The notes below the pieces were generated by a model. That model was not told the DNA's origin. It saw nothing but the letters and a program-made list of their open reading frames with translations, and did not search any database. DNA of 64,000 bases. It comes from Beijerinckiaceae bacterium (GTDB lineage: Bacteria; Pseudomonadota; Alphaproteobacteria; Rhizobiales; Beijerinckiaceae). Each line of letters begins with the position of its first letter. The first letter of the stretch is position 1. The DNA lies in the NCBI GenBank assembly GCA_004564215.1, contig CP024846.1, forward strand, positions 372,001 through 436,000, in the 5' to 3' direction. The position numbers and the translations under genes are program-made. This document shows, one piece after another, positions 28,079 through 37,608 of this stretch.

Positions 28079-28427
28079 AACCTTGACTCCACGAGACTGC
28101 GGGGGATCACGTCGCTCGCCGCTTCATTTTGTGCATATTGGCTGCGGCTAGACTATGTTTGATTAGCCCCGATGGCGCGCGCGGCTCTATTCATAGCACG
28201 GACACCTTCCCCTATACCGATAATTATTCCAAAAGGAGGGAAGTATTATTTGAGGAATTCCAAATTTGATGCCGAGACTTCGCACCAAAAGCGGAGTTTA
28301 TTCGAGCCCCTTCCCCTACGTGCTTGCAAACCGACGGCGGGGCGAATAACGCATGTTGCGCGGATGCCGCAAAATTCCATTCGCGGCGAAGACTCGGCTA
28401 TAGTGGCGTCCTGCCCGGAGCTTATTT
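28079..28427. other. Intergenic region before lptM
   Basis: About 350 bp between the divergent starts of the transglutaminase-like gene and lptM. It contains an AT-rich stretch with AAAAGGAGGGAAG near 28214, but no convincing gene follows it. Promoters for both flanking genes are expected here. Confidence 0.35.
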
Positions 28428-28703
28428 GTGACACGTACCCTCGCAAAAATCGGAGCTGCGCTTTTTTTTGCCGCGCTCGGCCTTTCGCTGGCTTCCTGCG
28501 GACGGCGGGGACCGCTTGAGCCGCCGCCCGGAGTTCCGGTCTCGAGTTCTCCATTGAACGGTACGATCGGGGATAATGAAACGCCGCGAGAACTGCCGAG
28601 CCAAAAACGCTCCGCTTCACCAGACGACGCGTCTGAAACAGTGGTGGTTCCAGTCCCGGCTCACCGCGCGCCCAAGCCATTCCTGCTCGATCCCCTGCTC
28701 TGA
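28428..28703 (+). CDS. lptM: Small lipoprotein, LptM/YifL type
   Basis: 91 residues from GTG 28428. Signal peptide with lipobox LSLASC (Cys24) followed by GRRGPLEPPPG, the short motif shared by LptM/YifL proteins just upstream of lysA or dapF in many proteobacteria. In E. coli LptM helps the LPS transport protein LptD mature. The remaining tail is Pro/Ser/Glu-rich and disordered. Ends 13 bp before lysA. Confidence 0.82.
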   Translation: MTRTLAKIGAALFFAALGLSLASCGRRGPLEPPPGVPVSSSPLNGTIGDNETPRELPSQKRSASPDDASETVVVPVPAHRAPKPFLLDPLL

Positions 28704-28716
28704 TTGACTGTTTCCA

Positions 28717-29982
28717 ATGCATCATTTCGCGACGAAGAACGGCATCATGCATGCCGAGGACATCGATCTTACCAAGCTTGCAGCGGAAATCGGTACGCCC
28801 TTTTATTGCTATTCGACGGCGACGCTGACTCGCCACTTTGAGGTGTTCAAAGCGGCCTTCTCCGGCCTGCCCCATCTGGTCTGCTATGCTGTCAAAGCAA
28901 ATTCCAATCAGGCTGTCCTAAAGACACTGGCGCGCCTTGGCGCCGGCATGGACGTCGTCTCGGAGGGTGAACTGCGGCGCGCGTTAGCTGCCGGTGTCCC
29001 TGCGGATAAGATCACATTTTCCGGTGTCGGCAAGACGCGAAGGGAAATGGCTTTCGCACTGGACCGGCAAATCTTCTGCTTCAATGTCGAGTCTGAGCCT
29101 GAACTGCTCGCTCTATCCGAACTGGCCGCAGCCAAAGGGCAGGTCGCCCGGATCGCGCTGCGGGTCAATCCGGACGTCGACGCGAAAACCCACGCCAAGA
29201 TTTCAACCGGCAAGTCGGAAAACAAATTTGGCATCCCGCTTGTCCGTGCCCGTGAAATCTTTGCCGAGGCGGCGTCGCTGCCCGGAATCACGGTTGCCGG
29301 AGTTGATATCCATATCGGCTCGCAGATCACCAATTTGGCGCCCTTCGACGATGCCTTCGGCAAGATCGCGGATTTCGTCGGTGTGCTCCGCGCCGATGGC
29401 CACAAGATCGAGCATGTCGATCTTGGTGGCGGCCTCGGCATTCCCTATGCGCCGTATGAAGACCCGGAGAGCTATCACCCGGAGCAATATGCTGCGATCG
29501 TCAAGGCAAGGCTTGAGTCTCTTGGGTGCCAGATCGTGCTTGAGCCAGGACGTCTGATCGCCGGCAATGCCGGCATTCTCGTCACGAGCGTCCTGTTCGT
29601 AAAACGGGGCGAGGCCAAAACCTTTATTGTTGTCGACGCGGCGATGAACGATCTCGTGCGGCCGACCCTTTACGATGCCCATCATGAAATCTGCCCGGTG
29701 CGCAGCGCCGGCGGTGCGGCCGTCGTGGCCGATATTGTGGGGCCGGTTTGCGAGACCGGCGACTACTTGGCTTTGTCGCGCGAAATAGCCGAGCCCATGC
29801 CGGGCGATCTACTTGCGATCATGTCGGCCGGCGCCTACGGCGCGGTTCAGTCCGGCACCTATAATTCGCGCCTTTTGGTGCCCGAAGTGCTGGTCCATGG
29901 CAGCCAATATGCGGTGGTGCGCCCACGGGGAACTTACGAGGAATTGATCGGCCTCGACAAAATTCCGGCCTGGTTGGGCTAG
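28717..29982 (+). CDS. lysA: Diaminopimelate decarboxylase
   Basis: 421 residues. PLP-dependent fold-III enzyme making lysine from meso-diaminopimelate. The PLP lysine lies in LVCYAVKANSN, the phosphate-binding glycine loop in HVDLGGGLGIPY, the specificity helix HIGSQIT follows GVDIH, and the second active-site Cys is in VGPVCETGDYL. Length normal. Follows lptM closely; TIGR02302 comes 101 bp later on the same strand. Confidence 0.97.
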   Translation: MHHFATKNGIMHAEDIDLTKLAAEIGTPFYCYSTATLTRHFEVFKAAFSGLPHLVCYAVKANSNQAVLKTLARLGAGMDVVSEGELRRALAAGVPADKITFSGVGKTRREMAFALDRQIFCFNVESEPELLALSELAAAKGQVARIALRVNPDVDAKTHAKISTGKSENKFGIPLVRAREIFAEAASLPGITVAGVDIHIGSQITNLAPFDDAFGKIADFVGVLRADGHKIEHVDLGGGLGIPYAPYEDPESYHPEQYAAIVKARLESLGCQIVLEPGRLIAGNAGILVTSVLFVKRGEAKTFIVVDAAMNDLVRPTLYDAHHEICPVRSAGGAAVVADIVGPVCETGDYLALSREIAEPMPGDLLAIMSAGAYGAVQSGTYNSRLLVPEVLVHGSQYAVVRPRGTYEELIGLDKIPAWLG

Positions 29983-30083
29983 ATAATTTTGTATCTTGAG
30001 CCGGCTACCGACGTTTCGTGCTAGCCTCATAGCCTTCTTTTGCCGGCTACGCTTGTTCGCTAATCGCTCCCCTGGAGACCGAT

Positions 30084-32777
30084 GTGCTTAGACTGAGACG
30101 GCCGAAAGCTTCCCGCTCGGAGCGTGCGCCACAAGGCGGCGATTGCGCGAATCCGCGGTTGGAACGGCTTGTCACGAAAGCGCGCGCCATTCTTCTCTTT
30201 GAGCGGGCCTGGCGTATCATACTGCCTCCGCTCCTGGTGTTGGGTTTTTTTATCTGCCTTTCCTGGGCGGGGATTTGGCTCGAGGCGCCGCATTGGGTGC
30301 GGGGCTTGGGCATTCTCGCCCTCGCGAGCGGCATTATTCTTTCCCTCTGGCCGGGGCGGAACTTCCGTTTCCCTACCCGCAAAGATGCCCTTGAACGCAT
30401 TGATCGCGTCTCCGCGCTTCCGACGCGCCCAGCCGCGGTGATCGATGACAGGCTCGGCAATGGGGGCGCCGATCCCACGACGAGGGCATTGTGGAACCTT
30501 CATCGCCGCCGTGCCGAACTCGCCGTGGCGTCGCTGCAGACAGGCGCGCCTTCACCGCGCATGGTCGATGTCGATCGCTACGCGCTGCGGGCCACCGTTT
30601 TGGTCGGGTTGGTCGCGACAAGCTTTATCGCCGGGCCGGAAAAATATGCCCGCCTTGCCGCCGCCTTCGACTGGCATTTCGGCGCCCTCTCCGGCAGCGA
30701 GTCCCGCCTCGATGCATGGATTGATCCGCCAGCCTACACCGGCAAGACGCCCATCGTCTTAAGCCTTAAATCGAACTCCGGCCTTTATAACCTTGATACA
30801 CCACAGAAAATAGAAGCTCCAATTGGCTCTATCGTCATCATTCACGCGGCCGGTGGACCCCCGCCCATCGACATCAAGGGGGCGCTCGCCGCAGTTGGAA
30901 AGGACGCCACCGCCCAAGCCGGCGCGTCCGCAAAAGCGCCAGGCTCCAAGCCCAGCGGCGGAGAAACCCGGCTGATCCTGCAAGGGGACGCGAAGCTGAC
31001 GCTTGGGCATTCTGGAACCCAATTCGGCGCTTTCGATATTCACGCGATCTTGGATCAACCGCCATCGATCGCGCTGACGGATGCGCCAGTGCTTAACGCC
31101 CGGGGATCGCTCACCCTCAAATATCGCGTCGCCGACGACTATGGCGTGATCGGCGCTGAAGCGAACTTCGTCAAGCCAGTCCTTCCGGGCGGCCGCCCCG
31201 CCGCACGCTCGCTCGTCGATCCGCCAAAAATCGCTCTTCTCTTGCCGCCGGCGCCAAACCTCGCGGGGGAAGCCGAGACAACCGCCGACGTTGCCGAACA
31301 TCCATGGGCCGGCGCGCGCGTGGAAATGACATTGAGCGCCCGCGATGAAGGCGGCAATGAAGGCAAGAGCGATCCAGTCGAAATGACGTTGCCGCAAAAG
31401 CCTTTCGTCAAGCCGCTGGCTCGCGCGCTCGTCGAGCAGCGCCGCAATCTGGTCTTGGCGCCAGATGACAAGGCGCGGGTGCTCACGGCGCTCGACGCTT
31501 TGATGTTCGCGCCCGAAACATTCGACACCAGCGCGAGCGTCTATTTAGGCTTGCGGGTTGCTTTCGATCAGCTCTCCGCGGCGAAAGACGACAGCGATCT
31601 CACCGACGTTGCTGAATACCTCTGGCAAATGGCTTTGCGCCTCGAGAATGGCAATCTTTCCGAGGCCGAACGGGAGCTTCGCGCCGCCGAGGAACATTTG
31701 CGCGAAGCCCTCCAGCGCAATGCGCCGGACGAGGAAATCCGCAAACTGGCGGAAAACCTCCGCACCGCGATGGACAAATTTCTGCAAGAACTCGCCGCTC
31801 AACAAAATGACAAGGAACAGGAAAATCATTCCGCGGAACTCGATGGCCCCGGCCGCTCGGTGAATGCGAAAGAGCTCCAGGCCATGCTCGATAAAATGCA
31901 GGACATGCTGCGTTCGGGCGATGCCGAGGGCGCGCAAAAAATGCTCGAGCAGCTGCAAAATATCCTTGAGAATTTGCGCGTCGCGCGGCCGCGCAAGGCT
32001 GACCCCAGAGCCCAGCAAATGACCCGCGCGCTGGATGAACTTGGACGCATGAGCCAGGACCAACAGGATTTGCGCGACGAAACCTATCAAGGCAATCAAG
32101 CCAACAGGCATCAGCAACGGGTGCAACGCAACCCGTGGGGCCAGCCCGGTCAGCAGACGTTCGGTGATTTCTTTAATCATGAGGACGGGGACGAGGACGC
32201 CGATGTCGGAAACATGGACAGCGGCGACCCTCGGGGGCTGAAGGACCCTCCTACTCAGCAGCAATCTCAAGCTGATCTCGGCAAGCGCCAGCGCGCTTTG
32301 CGCGATCGGCTGGAAACCCTGCAAAAGAAGTTGGACGAGGCTGGCGCCGATCCGAGGAATCTGGATGATGCCCAAAAGGCAATGCGCCAAGCCGAATCAG
32401 CGCTCGGGCAAGGTCCGCACGGCGGCGATGATGCCGTAAACGCGCAGGGTCGCGCCATCGACGCTTTACGCGAGGGAGCCCAGAAGCTCGCTGAAGCGAT
32501 GCGTGGCGAAGGCGAAGCAGCGGGAGGTGAAAACGGCGACGGAAGCGAGGGTCAAGGCGGAATGGGGCGCTTCGGTTCGGGCGATGCGACCGATCCCCTG
32601 GGTCGGCCCAGAGGAAGCCAAAGGGCATTCAACCCCGGCGCGCGGTATGATCCGATGGGGGTTCCGGCAGCAGAGCGGGCCAGGCGCGTGCTTGAGGAGC
32701 TGCGTCGAAGACTCGGCGAGCCGGCACGTCCCCGAGAAGAAATGGATTATCTGGAACGTCTTCTGCGCCGTTATTGA
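30084..32777 (+). CDS. TIGR02302/DUF4175 family membrane protein
   Basis: 897 residues from GTG 30084. Two N-terminal helices (about 46-66 and 72-92) and a third near 168-185 anchor a large region with beta-rich repeats (about 200-450). A long helical and Gln/Asp-rich C-terminus follows (ELQAMLDKMQDMLRSGDAEG; EQLQNILENLRVARPRKADP; YDPMGVPAAERARRVLEELR). This is the alphaproteobacterial TIGR02302 family next to lysA; its function is unknown, probably envelope-associated. Confidence 0.9.
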   Translation: MLRLRRPKASRSERAPQGGDCANPRLERLVTKARAILLFERAWRIILPPLLVLGFFICLSWAGIWLEAPHWVRGLGILALASGIILSLWPGRNFRFPTRKDALERIDRVSALPTRPAAVIDDRLGNGGADPTTRALWNLHRRRAELAVASLQTGAPSPRMVDVDRYALRATVLVGLVATSFIAGPEKYARLAAAFDWHFGALSGSESRLDAWIDPPAYTGKTPIVLSLKSNSGLYNLDTPQKIEAPIGSIVIIHAAGGPPPIDIKGALAAVGKDATAQAGASAKAPGSKPSGGETRLILQGDAKLTLGHSGTQFGAFDIHAILDQPPSIALTDAPVLNARGSLTLKYRVADDYGVIGAEANFVKPVLPGGRPAARSLVDPPKIALLLPPAPNLAGEAETTADVAEHPWAGARVEMTLSARDEGGNEGKSDPVEMTLPQKPFVKPLARALVEQRRNLVLAPDDKARVLTALDALMFAPETFDTSASVYLGLRVAFDQLSAAKDDSDLTDVAEYLWQMALRLENGNLSEAERELRAAEEHLREALQRNAPDEEIRKLAENLRTAMDKFLQELAAQQNDKEQENHSAELDGPGRSVNAKELQAMLDKMQDMLRSGDAEGAQKMLEQLQNILENLRVARPRKADPRAQQMTRALDELGRMSQDQQDLRDETYQGNQANRHQQRVQRNPWGQPGQQTFGDFFNHEDGDEDADVGNMDSGDPRGLKDPPTQQQSQADLGKRQRALRDRLETLQKKLDEAGADPRNLDDAQKAMRQAESALGQGPHGGDDAVNAQGRAIDALREGAQKLAEAMRGEGEAAGGENGDGSEGQGGMGRFGSGDATDPLGRPRGSQRAFNPGARYDPMGVPAAERARRVLEELRRRLGEPARPREEMDYLERLLRRY

Positions 32778-32834
32778 ACCGTGCCGCGATGCCAAGACCA
32801 CGTCGGCACGATTGTTTCGAAGGATCGCACGACT

Positions 32835-33023
32835 ATGCATGCGGCAACTAACCTAATCGTCGCCCTCGGCGTTGGCGCCGTCGCGATCGCGCTTATTTTG
32901 GGCCTCGTCAATATGCTACGTGAAGGCAACTCCAATACATCGCAACTCTTGATGCGTTGGCGGGTCGGTCTTCAGTTCCTCGTTATCCTTATTATCCTCG
33001 GGGTTCTGTGGTTTCGTAGCTGA
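32835..33023 (+). CDS. HIG1-like twin-transmembrane protein
   Basis: 62 residues from ATG 32835 (AAGGAT upstream). Helices at about 5-24 and 40-58 around the loop NMLREGNSNTSQLLMRWRVG, where the RxGxxxxxxxxMRWRVxxQ-like pattern matches the HIG1 domain of respiratory supercomplex factors. In alphaproteobacteria such short proteins are often found beside the PduO-type adenosyltransferase gene, as here. Confidence 0.78.
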   Translation: MHAATNLIVALGVGAVAIALILGLVNMLREGNSNTSQLLMRWRVGLQFLVILIILGVLWFRS

Positions 33024-33041
33024 ACATTCAGTGAGATCGTC

Positions 33042-33626
33042 ATGGTTGTCTTAAACCGAATTTACACACGGACCGGCGATAACGGCACCACGGCGCTTGG
33101 CAGCGGCGAGCGCCGCGCCAAGAACGATTTGAGAATCGAAGCTTACGGCACGATCGACGAGGCCAATTCTGCGATCGGGCTTGCCCGCATTGCGACTGCC
33201 GCCGACGCCGATTGCGCCCGAGTCGATGCAATGTTACTCTGCGTGCAGAATGATCTGTTCGATCTTGGCGCTGATCTATGCTTTCCGCCGGACGGAAAAA
33301 GTGGCCCGGAACAGCTGCGCATCGTGCAATCGCAAGTGGATCGCCTTGAACGCAAGATCGACGAACTGAATGCGGAACTTGCGCCCTTGCGGTCCTTCAT
33401 TCTTCCCGGCGGTTCGCCGGCGGCGGCAGCCTTGCACCTCGCCCGAACGGTGACGCGCCGCGCCGAGCGGCTTCTTGTCGCCTTGGCTGAAGCGCCGGAT
33501 GAGCGGGTCGACGAGCCGGCGCTCAAATATGTCAACCGGCTCTCGGATTTTCTGTTTGTCGCGGCGCGCTATGTGAACCACAAGGGCGAAGCCGATATTC
33601 TTTGGGTGCCGGGCGCCAATCGCTGA
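33042..33626 (+). CDS. Cob(I)yrinic acid a,c-diamide adenosyltransferase, PduO type
   Basis: 194 residues. The ATP-binding N-terminus reads RIYTRTGDNGTTALGSGERR, typical of PduO/MMAB enzymes. Further signatures are IEAYGTIDEANSAIG and, near the C-terminus, VTRRAERLLVAL and YVNRLSDFLFVAARYVN. Transfers the 5'-deoxyadenosyl group of ATP to cob(I)alamin, giving coenzyme B12. Fits with cobT at the right edge of the window. Confidence 0.95.
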   Translation: MVVLNRIYTRTGDNGTTALGSGERRAKNDLRIEAYGTIDEANSAIGLARIATAADADCARVDAMLLCVQNDLFDLGADLCFPPDGKSGPEQLRIVQSQVDRLERKIDELNAELAPLRSFILPGGSPAAAALHLARTVTRRAERLLVALAEAPDERVDEPALKYVNRLSDFLFVAARYVNHKGEADILWVPGANR

Positions 33627-33797
33627 CATCCAGCGAATTTGCGGGTGGCCATTTCCGCCCCTTCTCGCCTTTCCCCATGCGCGTGACCCTCCCGGACATG
33701 CCGCACGCCGGTCGCGTTGACTTGTCAGCGGGGGACGATTACCTAGCCTTCGCATTTTGCCGTGACTCGCTCGGCTCTTCCGGTTTAGGGTTTGTCC

Positions 33798-34547
33798 ATG
33801 AAAATCCTCGTGCCCGTGAAAAGAGTGGTCGATTACAATGTCAAGATCAGGGTAAAATCGGACGGTTCGGGCGTCGATCTCGCCAATGTAAAAATGTCGA
33901 TGAATCCTTTCGACGAAATCGCCGTCGAGGAGGCGTTGCGCCTTAAGGAATCCGGCAAGGCCTCCGAGGTGATCGTCGTGTCAATTGGCCCGGCCCAAGC
34001 CGCCGAGACGATCAGGAGCGGGCTCTCCATGGGAGCCGACCGTGGTATTCTGATCAAGACCGATCAAACCGTCGAGCCGCTTGCTGTAGCCAAGCTTTTG
34101 AAAGCCGTCGCGCTCGCCGAAGAGCCCTTGCTCATCATCCTCGGCAAACAGGCGATCGACGATGACAGTAACCAGACCGGACAAATGCTTGCCGCACTTC
34201 TTGGGTGGGGTCAGGGAACTTTCGCCTCGAAGGTGGTGCTTGGCGAAGGCCAGGTAGACGTCACCCGAGAAGTCGATGGCGGACTGCAAACCGTAAGCCT
34301 CAAACTGCCGGCCGTGGTCACAACCGACCTTCGCCTCAACGAACCGCGATACTCGTCTTTGCCAAACATCATGAAGGCCAAGAAAAAAACGATCGAGGAA
34401 AAGACGCCTGAAGACTATGGAATCGACGTAGCGCCCCGCCTCAAGGTTCTGCGGACCGTTGCGCCGCCCGTGCGCAAGGGAGGTGTAAAACTTGGCTCGG
34501 TCGGCGAACTCATCTCAAAACTTAAAGACGAAGCCGGAGTGATTTGA
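33798..34547 (+). CDS. etfB: Electron transfer flavoprotein beta subunit
   Basis: 249 residues from ATG 33798 ([20 protein letters not shown]). AMP-binding subunit with [20 protein letters not shown] and the recognition loop [20 protein letters not shown] that docks on dehydrogenases. With EtfA it carries electrons from acyl-CoA and other dehydrogenases to ETF:ubiquinone oxidoreductase. The stop overlaps the etfA start (TGATG). Confidence 0.97.
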   Translation: MKILVPVKRVVDYNVKIRVKSDGSGVDLANVKMSMNPFDEIAVEEALRLKESGKASEVIVVSIGPAQAAETIRSGLSMGADRGILIKTDQTVEPLAVAKLLKAVALAEEPLLIILGKQAIDDDSNQTGQMLAALLGWGQGTFASKVVLGEGQVDVTREVDGGLQTVSLKLPAVVTTDLRLNEPRYSSLPNIMKAKKKTIEEKTPEDYGIDVAPRLKVLRTVAPPVRKGGVKLGSVGELISKLKDEAGVI

Positions 34548-35491
34548 TGGCCGTTCTGCTTCTTGCCGAACACTCCAATGGCAAGCTCAATGAAGCGACA
34601 GCCAAGGTCGTGAGCGCGGCGAAAGCGCTCAAGGAGCCAATCCACATCCTCGTCGCCGGCGAAGCGATCGACGCGGTGGCAGCGGCGGCCAGCAAACTCG
34701 ATGGCGTCGAAAAAATTTTGGTGGCCGATGATTCGGCCTATGCTCATCAGTTGGCCGAACCCCTGGCCGCCCTCCTTATTGAGCTGGCGGCCAATTATTC
34801 TGTGATCCTTGCCGCGGCGACATCGACGGGCAAGAACGTCATGCCGCGGGTGGCAGCTGTTCTTGACGTGATGCAGATTTCCGAGATCATCAAAGTCGAC
34901 GCGCCCGACACTTTCGAACGTCCGATCTACGCCGGAAACGCAATCCAAACGGTTCAGTCAACCGATCCCAAAAAAGTCATCACGGTGCGGACCTCGGCAT
35001 TTCAGGCAACCGGCGATGGCGGTTCGGCCTCTCTTGAAAAAATCGGACCTCGGGCCGCGCCCGAAGTCTCGACCTTCAAGGACGAAGCCCTGGCCAAACT
35101 TGATCGGCCCGAGCTCGCCTCCGCGAAAATCATTATCTCCGGCGGCCGCGGCATGCGCGACGCGGAAAATTTCAAGGCACTGATCGAGCCCGTCGCCGAC
35201 AAGCTTGGCGCCGCAATGGGGGCCTCGCGAGCTGCTGTCGACGCCGGCTATGCGCCCAACGACTGGCAGGTGGGCCAAACCGGAAAGGTTGTCGCCCCCG
35301 ATCTCTACATTGCCGTGGGGATTTCCGGTGCGATCCAACATCTCGCCGGGATGAAGGATTCCAAAGTCATCGTCGCTATCAACAAGGATGAGGAGGCGCC
35401 AATCTTTCAAATTGCGGATTATGGTCTCGTCGGTGATCTTTTCACGATCCTGCCGGCGCTGAACGAAGAACTCGCCAAGCTCGGCCGCTAG
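34547..35491 (+). CDS. etfA: Electron transfer flavoprotein alpha subunit
   Basis: 314 residues. FAD domain motifs are [20 protein letters not shown], then [20 protein letters not shown], then [20 protein letters not shown] and [19 protein letters not shown]-terminal [20 protein letters not shown] is typical. Coupled to etfB by TGATG. The stop TAG at 35489-35491 is the first three bases of palindromic repeat B copy 2. Confidence 0.97.
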   Translation: MAVLLLAEHSNGKLNEATAKVVSAAKALKEPIHILVAGEAIDAVAAAASKLDGVEKILVADDSAYAHQLAEPLAALLIELAANYSVILAAATSTGKNVMPRVAAVLDVMQISEIIKVDAPDTFERPIYAGNAIQTVQSTDPKKVITVRTSAFQATGDGGSASLEKIGPRAAPEVSTFKDEALAKLDRPELASAKIIISGGRGMRDAENFKALIEPVADKLGAAMGASRAAVDAGYAPNDWQVGQTGKVVAPDLYIAVGISGAIQHLAGMKDSKVIVAINKDEEAPIFQIADYGLVGDLFTILPALNEELAKLGR

Positions 35492-35603
35492 AGCGCTTCC
35501 CGATCAGATGGAATCATCTGATCGAAAAGGAATCACTCAAGTTCAACGAGTTGGGCCATGTTCTGATCGAAAAGGCGGTCAACTTTTTCGGAACATGCTC
35601 CAG
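35489..35603. repeat. Palindromic dispersed repeat B, copy 2
   Basis: Second copy of the ~115-bp element at 4556-4670. It starts TAGAGCGCTTCC, where TAG is the etfA stop, contains GATCAGATG/CATCTGATC and the second stem ending GGAACATGCTC. Could act as the etfBA terminator or 3' stabilising structure. About seven substitutions and one indel separate the copies. Confidence 0.9.
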
Positions 35604-35885
35604 TGCTCAGGTTGGGACTGGCTTTGATCGACGCAAGCCGCGCCAAAGCCGATCTGCAAGAGAACAAATGAGGGTTGCGACAGGTTTGGCGCACCGAAAA
35701 CCGGAGAGGCATTTGGGTCCGCTGGATATAATTCGGGTCTTGGTCTAGAAGTCGGGTGCATTCTTCGTCGGGCTCCGCGTTTGGATTGAAAACGCAGCCC
35801 GTATCCAGCGCCGAGACGGAGGTGCAGCCCGGTTGGTTCGCGGTCTTTTCGAACTTTGTTTGATGAATTTCATGGGCGAAACGAA

Positions 35886-36761
35886 ATGGACATAAACAAA
35901 ATCGGGGTGATCGGGGCCGGCCAAATGGGCACAGGCATCGCCCAAGTCTGCGCATTGGCTGGCATTGACGTCGCCCTCAATGACGTTTCGGAAGCGCGCA
36001 TCAACGCCGGCCTTGCCACCATCGCCGCCAATATCGCGCGCCAGGTTGAACGTAAGCAGGCCGAACCATCGGCCCGCGACGAGGCCCTGAGCCGCATCAA
36101 GCCGGCGCTCGACTACGACGCCCTGGCCGACTGCGATCTCGTGATCGAAGCCGCGACCGAGAACGAAGAAGTCAAGCGCAAGATCTTTATGAAGCTATGC
36201 CCTTCGTTGAAGCCGGATGCCATGCTTGCGACGAACACATCGTCGATTTCGATCACCCGCCTGGCCTCGGTCACCGACCGTCCGGAACGCTTCATCGGAA
36301 TTCATTTTATGAATCCCGTCCCACGGATGCAGCTCGTCGAAGTGATCCGCGGGATCGTGACTGAAAACATAACTTTCGAAGCCGCCAAGCATCTTATCGG
36401 GCGGCTCGGCAAAACCTTCACCGTATCCGAAGATTTCCCCGCCTTCATTGTCAATCGCATTCTGCTGCCGATGATCAACGAGGCGATCTATACCCTCTAC
36501 GAGGGCGTCGGCTCCGTCGATTCGATCGACACCGCCATGCGGCTCGGTGCGAATCACCCGATGGGTCCGTTGCAGCTCGCGGATTTCATCGGGCTCGATA
36601 CGGTTTTGTCGGTCATGCAGGTCCTGCACGAAGGCTTGGCAGACCCAAAATACCGCCCCTGCCCCCTGCTGGTAAAATATGTCGAAGCCGGTTGGCTGGG
36701 ACGGAAAACGCAACGCGGATTTTATGATTATCGGAGTGGCACGCCCATTCCGACCCGATAA
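35886..36761 (+). CDS. 3-hydroxybutyryl-CoA dehydrogenase
   Basis: 291 residues from ATG 35886. Rossmann start INKIGVIGAGQMGTGIAQVC, the NTSSISITRLASVT segment, catalytic His in RFIGIHFMNPVPRMQLVEVI, and the C-terminal dimer domain with NHPMGPLQLADFIGLDTVL. Oxidises (S)-3-hydroxybutyryl-CoA with NAD(P), or the reverse. Lies downstream of etfBA on the same strand, the common etfBA-hbd arrangement; the 282-bp spacer (35604-35885) holds no recognised gene. Confidence 0.93.
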   Translation: MDINKIGVIGAGQMGTGIAQVCALAGIDVALNDVSEARINAGLATIAANIARQVERKQAEPSARDEALSRIKPALDYDALADCDLVIEAATENEEVKRKIFMKLCPSLKPDAMLATNTSSISITRLASVTDRPERFIGIHFMNPVPRMQLVEVIRGIVTENITFEAAKHLIGRLGKTFTVSEDFPAFIVNRILLPMINEAIYTLYEGVGSVDSIDTAMRLGANHPMGPLQLADFIGLDTVLSVMQVLHEGLADPKYRPCPLLVKYVEAGWLGRKTQRGFYDYRSGTPIPTR

Positions 36762-36917
36762 CCGGAGGGAAAGGGCATTCGGGTGAAGGGGTCTTCACAT
36801 CGGTGTCATTGAGCCTGTAGAATGTAGCGAGCAGGGCTGGGACAGATTCGAGGCGTAGTTTTTGGTGAGGTCGCGGCGTTGCCGCTTGGCAACGGCGCCT
36901 TAGGCGAGGTGCCTGAT

Positions 36918-37487
36918 GTGACGGTGCATTTCCAACCCAGGGTTTCTCCCGAGGCGTGTCCAGCGCTCGTCCTCAACGCCGACTTTCGGCCCTTGAGCTA
37001 TTATCCCCTTTCGCTTTGGTCATGGCAGGATGCCATCAAGGCGGTGTTTCTCGACCGGGTCAACATCGTTTCCAATTACGATAAGACGGTCCGAAGTCCG
37101 AGCTTCGAAATGCAGCTCCCTTCGGTGGTTTCGCTCAAAAGCTACGTAAAACCCTCTCGTCATCCCGCCTTCACCCGGTTCAATGTTTTTCTCCGCGACC
37201 GATTCAGCTGTCAATATTGCAGCTCCCGGGAGGACCTGACCTTCGACCATGTCATTCCTCGGTCGAAGGGGGGCACCACGACCTGGAGAAATGTCGTCGC
37301 CGCCTGTTCCACCTGCAATCTTCGCAAAGGCGACCAATTGCCCCATCAAGTGCGGATGTGGCCGGCACGAGCGCCTTATCAGCCGACAGTCAGCGATCTC
37401 CACCAGAACGGCCGCTTGTTTCCGCCCAATTATCTGCACGAAAGCTGGATGGACTATCTCTATTGGGATTCGGTCCTGGAGCCTTGA
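36918..37487 (+). CDS. HNH endonuclease family protein
   Basis: 189 residues from GTG 36918 with GCGAGG upstream; a TTG at 36879 is an alternative. The HNH/zinc core is intact: CQYCSSREDLTFDHVIPRSK then GGTTTWRNVVAACSTCNLRK, with two CxxC zinc pairs and the catalytic DH. Flanking segments LVLNADFRPLSYYPLSLWSW and GRLFPPNYLHESWMDYLYWD are conserved in this chromosomal family of Rhizobiales, suggesting a housekeeping role in DNA metabolism rather than a phage or homing enzyme. Confidence 0.9.
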   Translation: MTVHFQPRVSPEACPALVLNADFRPLSYYPLSLWSWQDAIKAVFLDRVNIVSNYDKTVRSPSFEMQLPSVVSLKSYVKPSRHPAFTRFNVFLRDRFSCQYCSSREDLTFDHVIPRSKGGTTTWRNVVAACSTCNLRKGDQLPHQVRMWPARAPYQPTVSDLHQNGRLFPPNYLHESWMDYLYWDSVLEP

Positions 37488-37608
37488 CGTTTGACAAGGT
37501 ACAAGCCCGGCAACCAAGGCCCAAGAAGCAATGTGCCCGTGCAAAAGAATGGATTTTGGGTTTCTATCTCACTCACTTCGTAATTGAATGAAGCCGGCAA
37601 GCGGCGAT

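Noticed and set aside
28172..28519. 115-codon plus-strand frame overlapping lptM
   Set aside because: It covers the lptM signal-peptide region in another frame; lptM has the recognisable lipobox.
35533..35955. 140-codon minus-strand open frame in the etfA-hbd spacer
   Set aside because: It runs from inside the hbd gene into repeat B copy 2, has no start codon in the spacer and matches no family.
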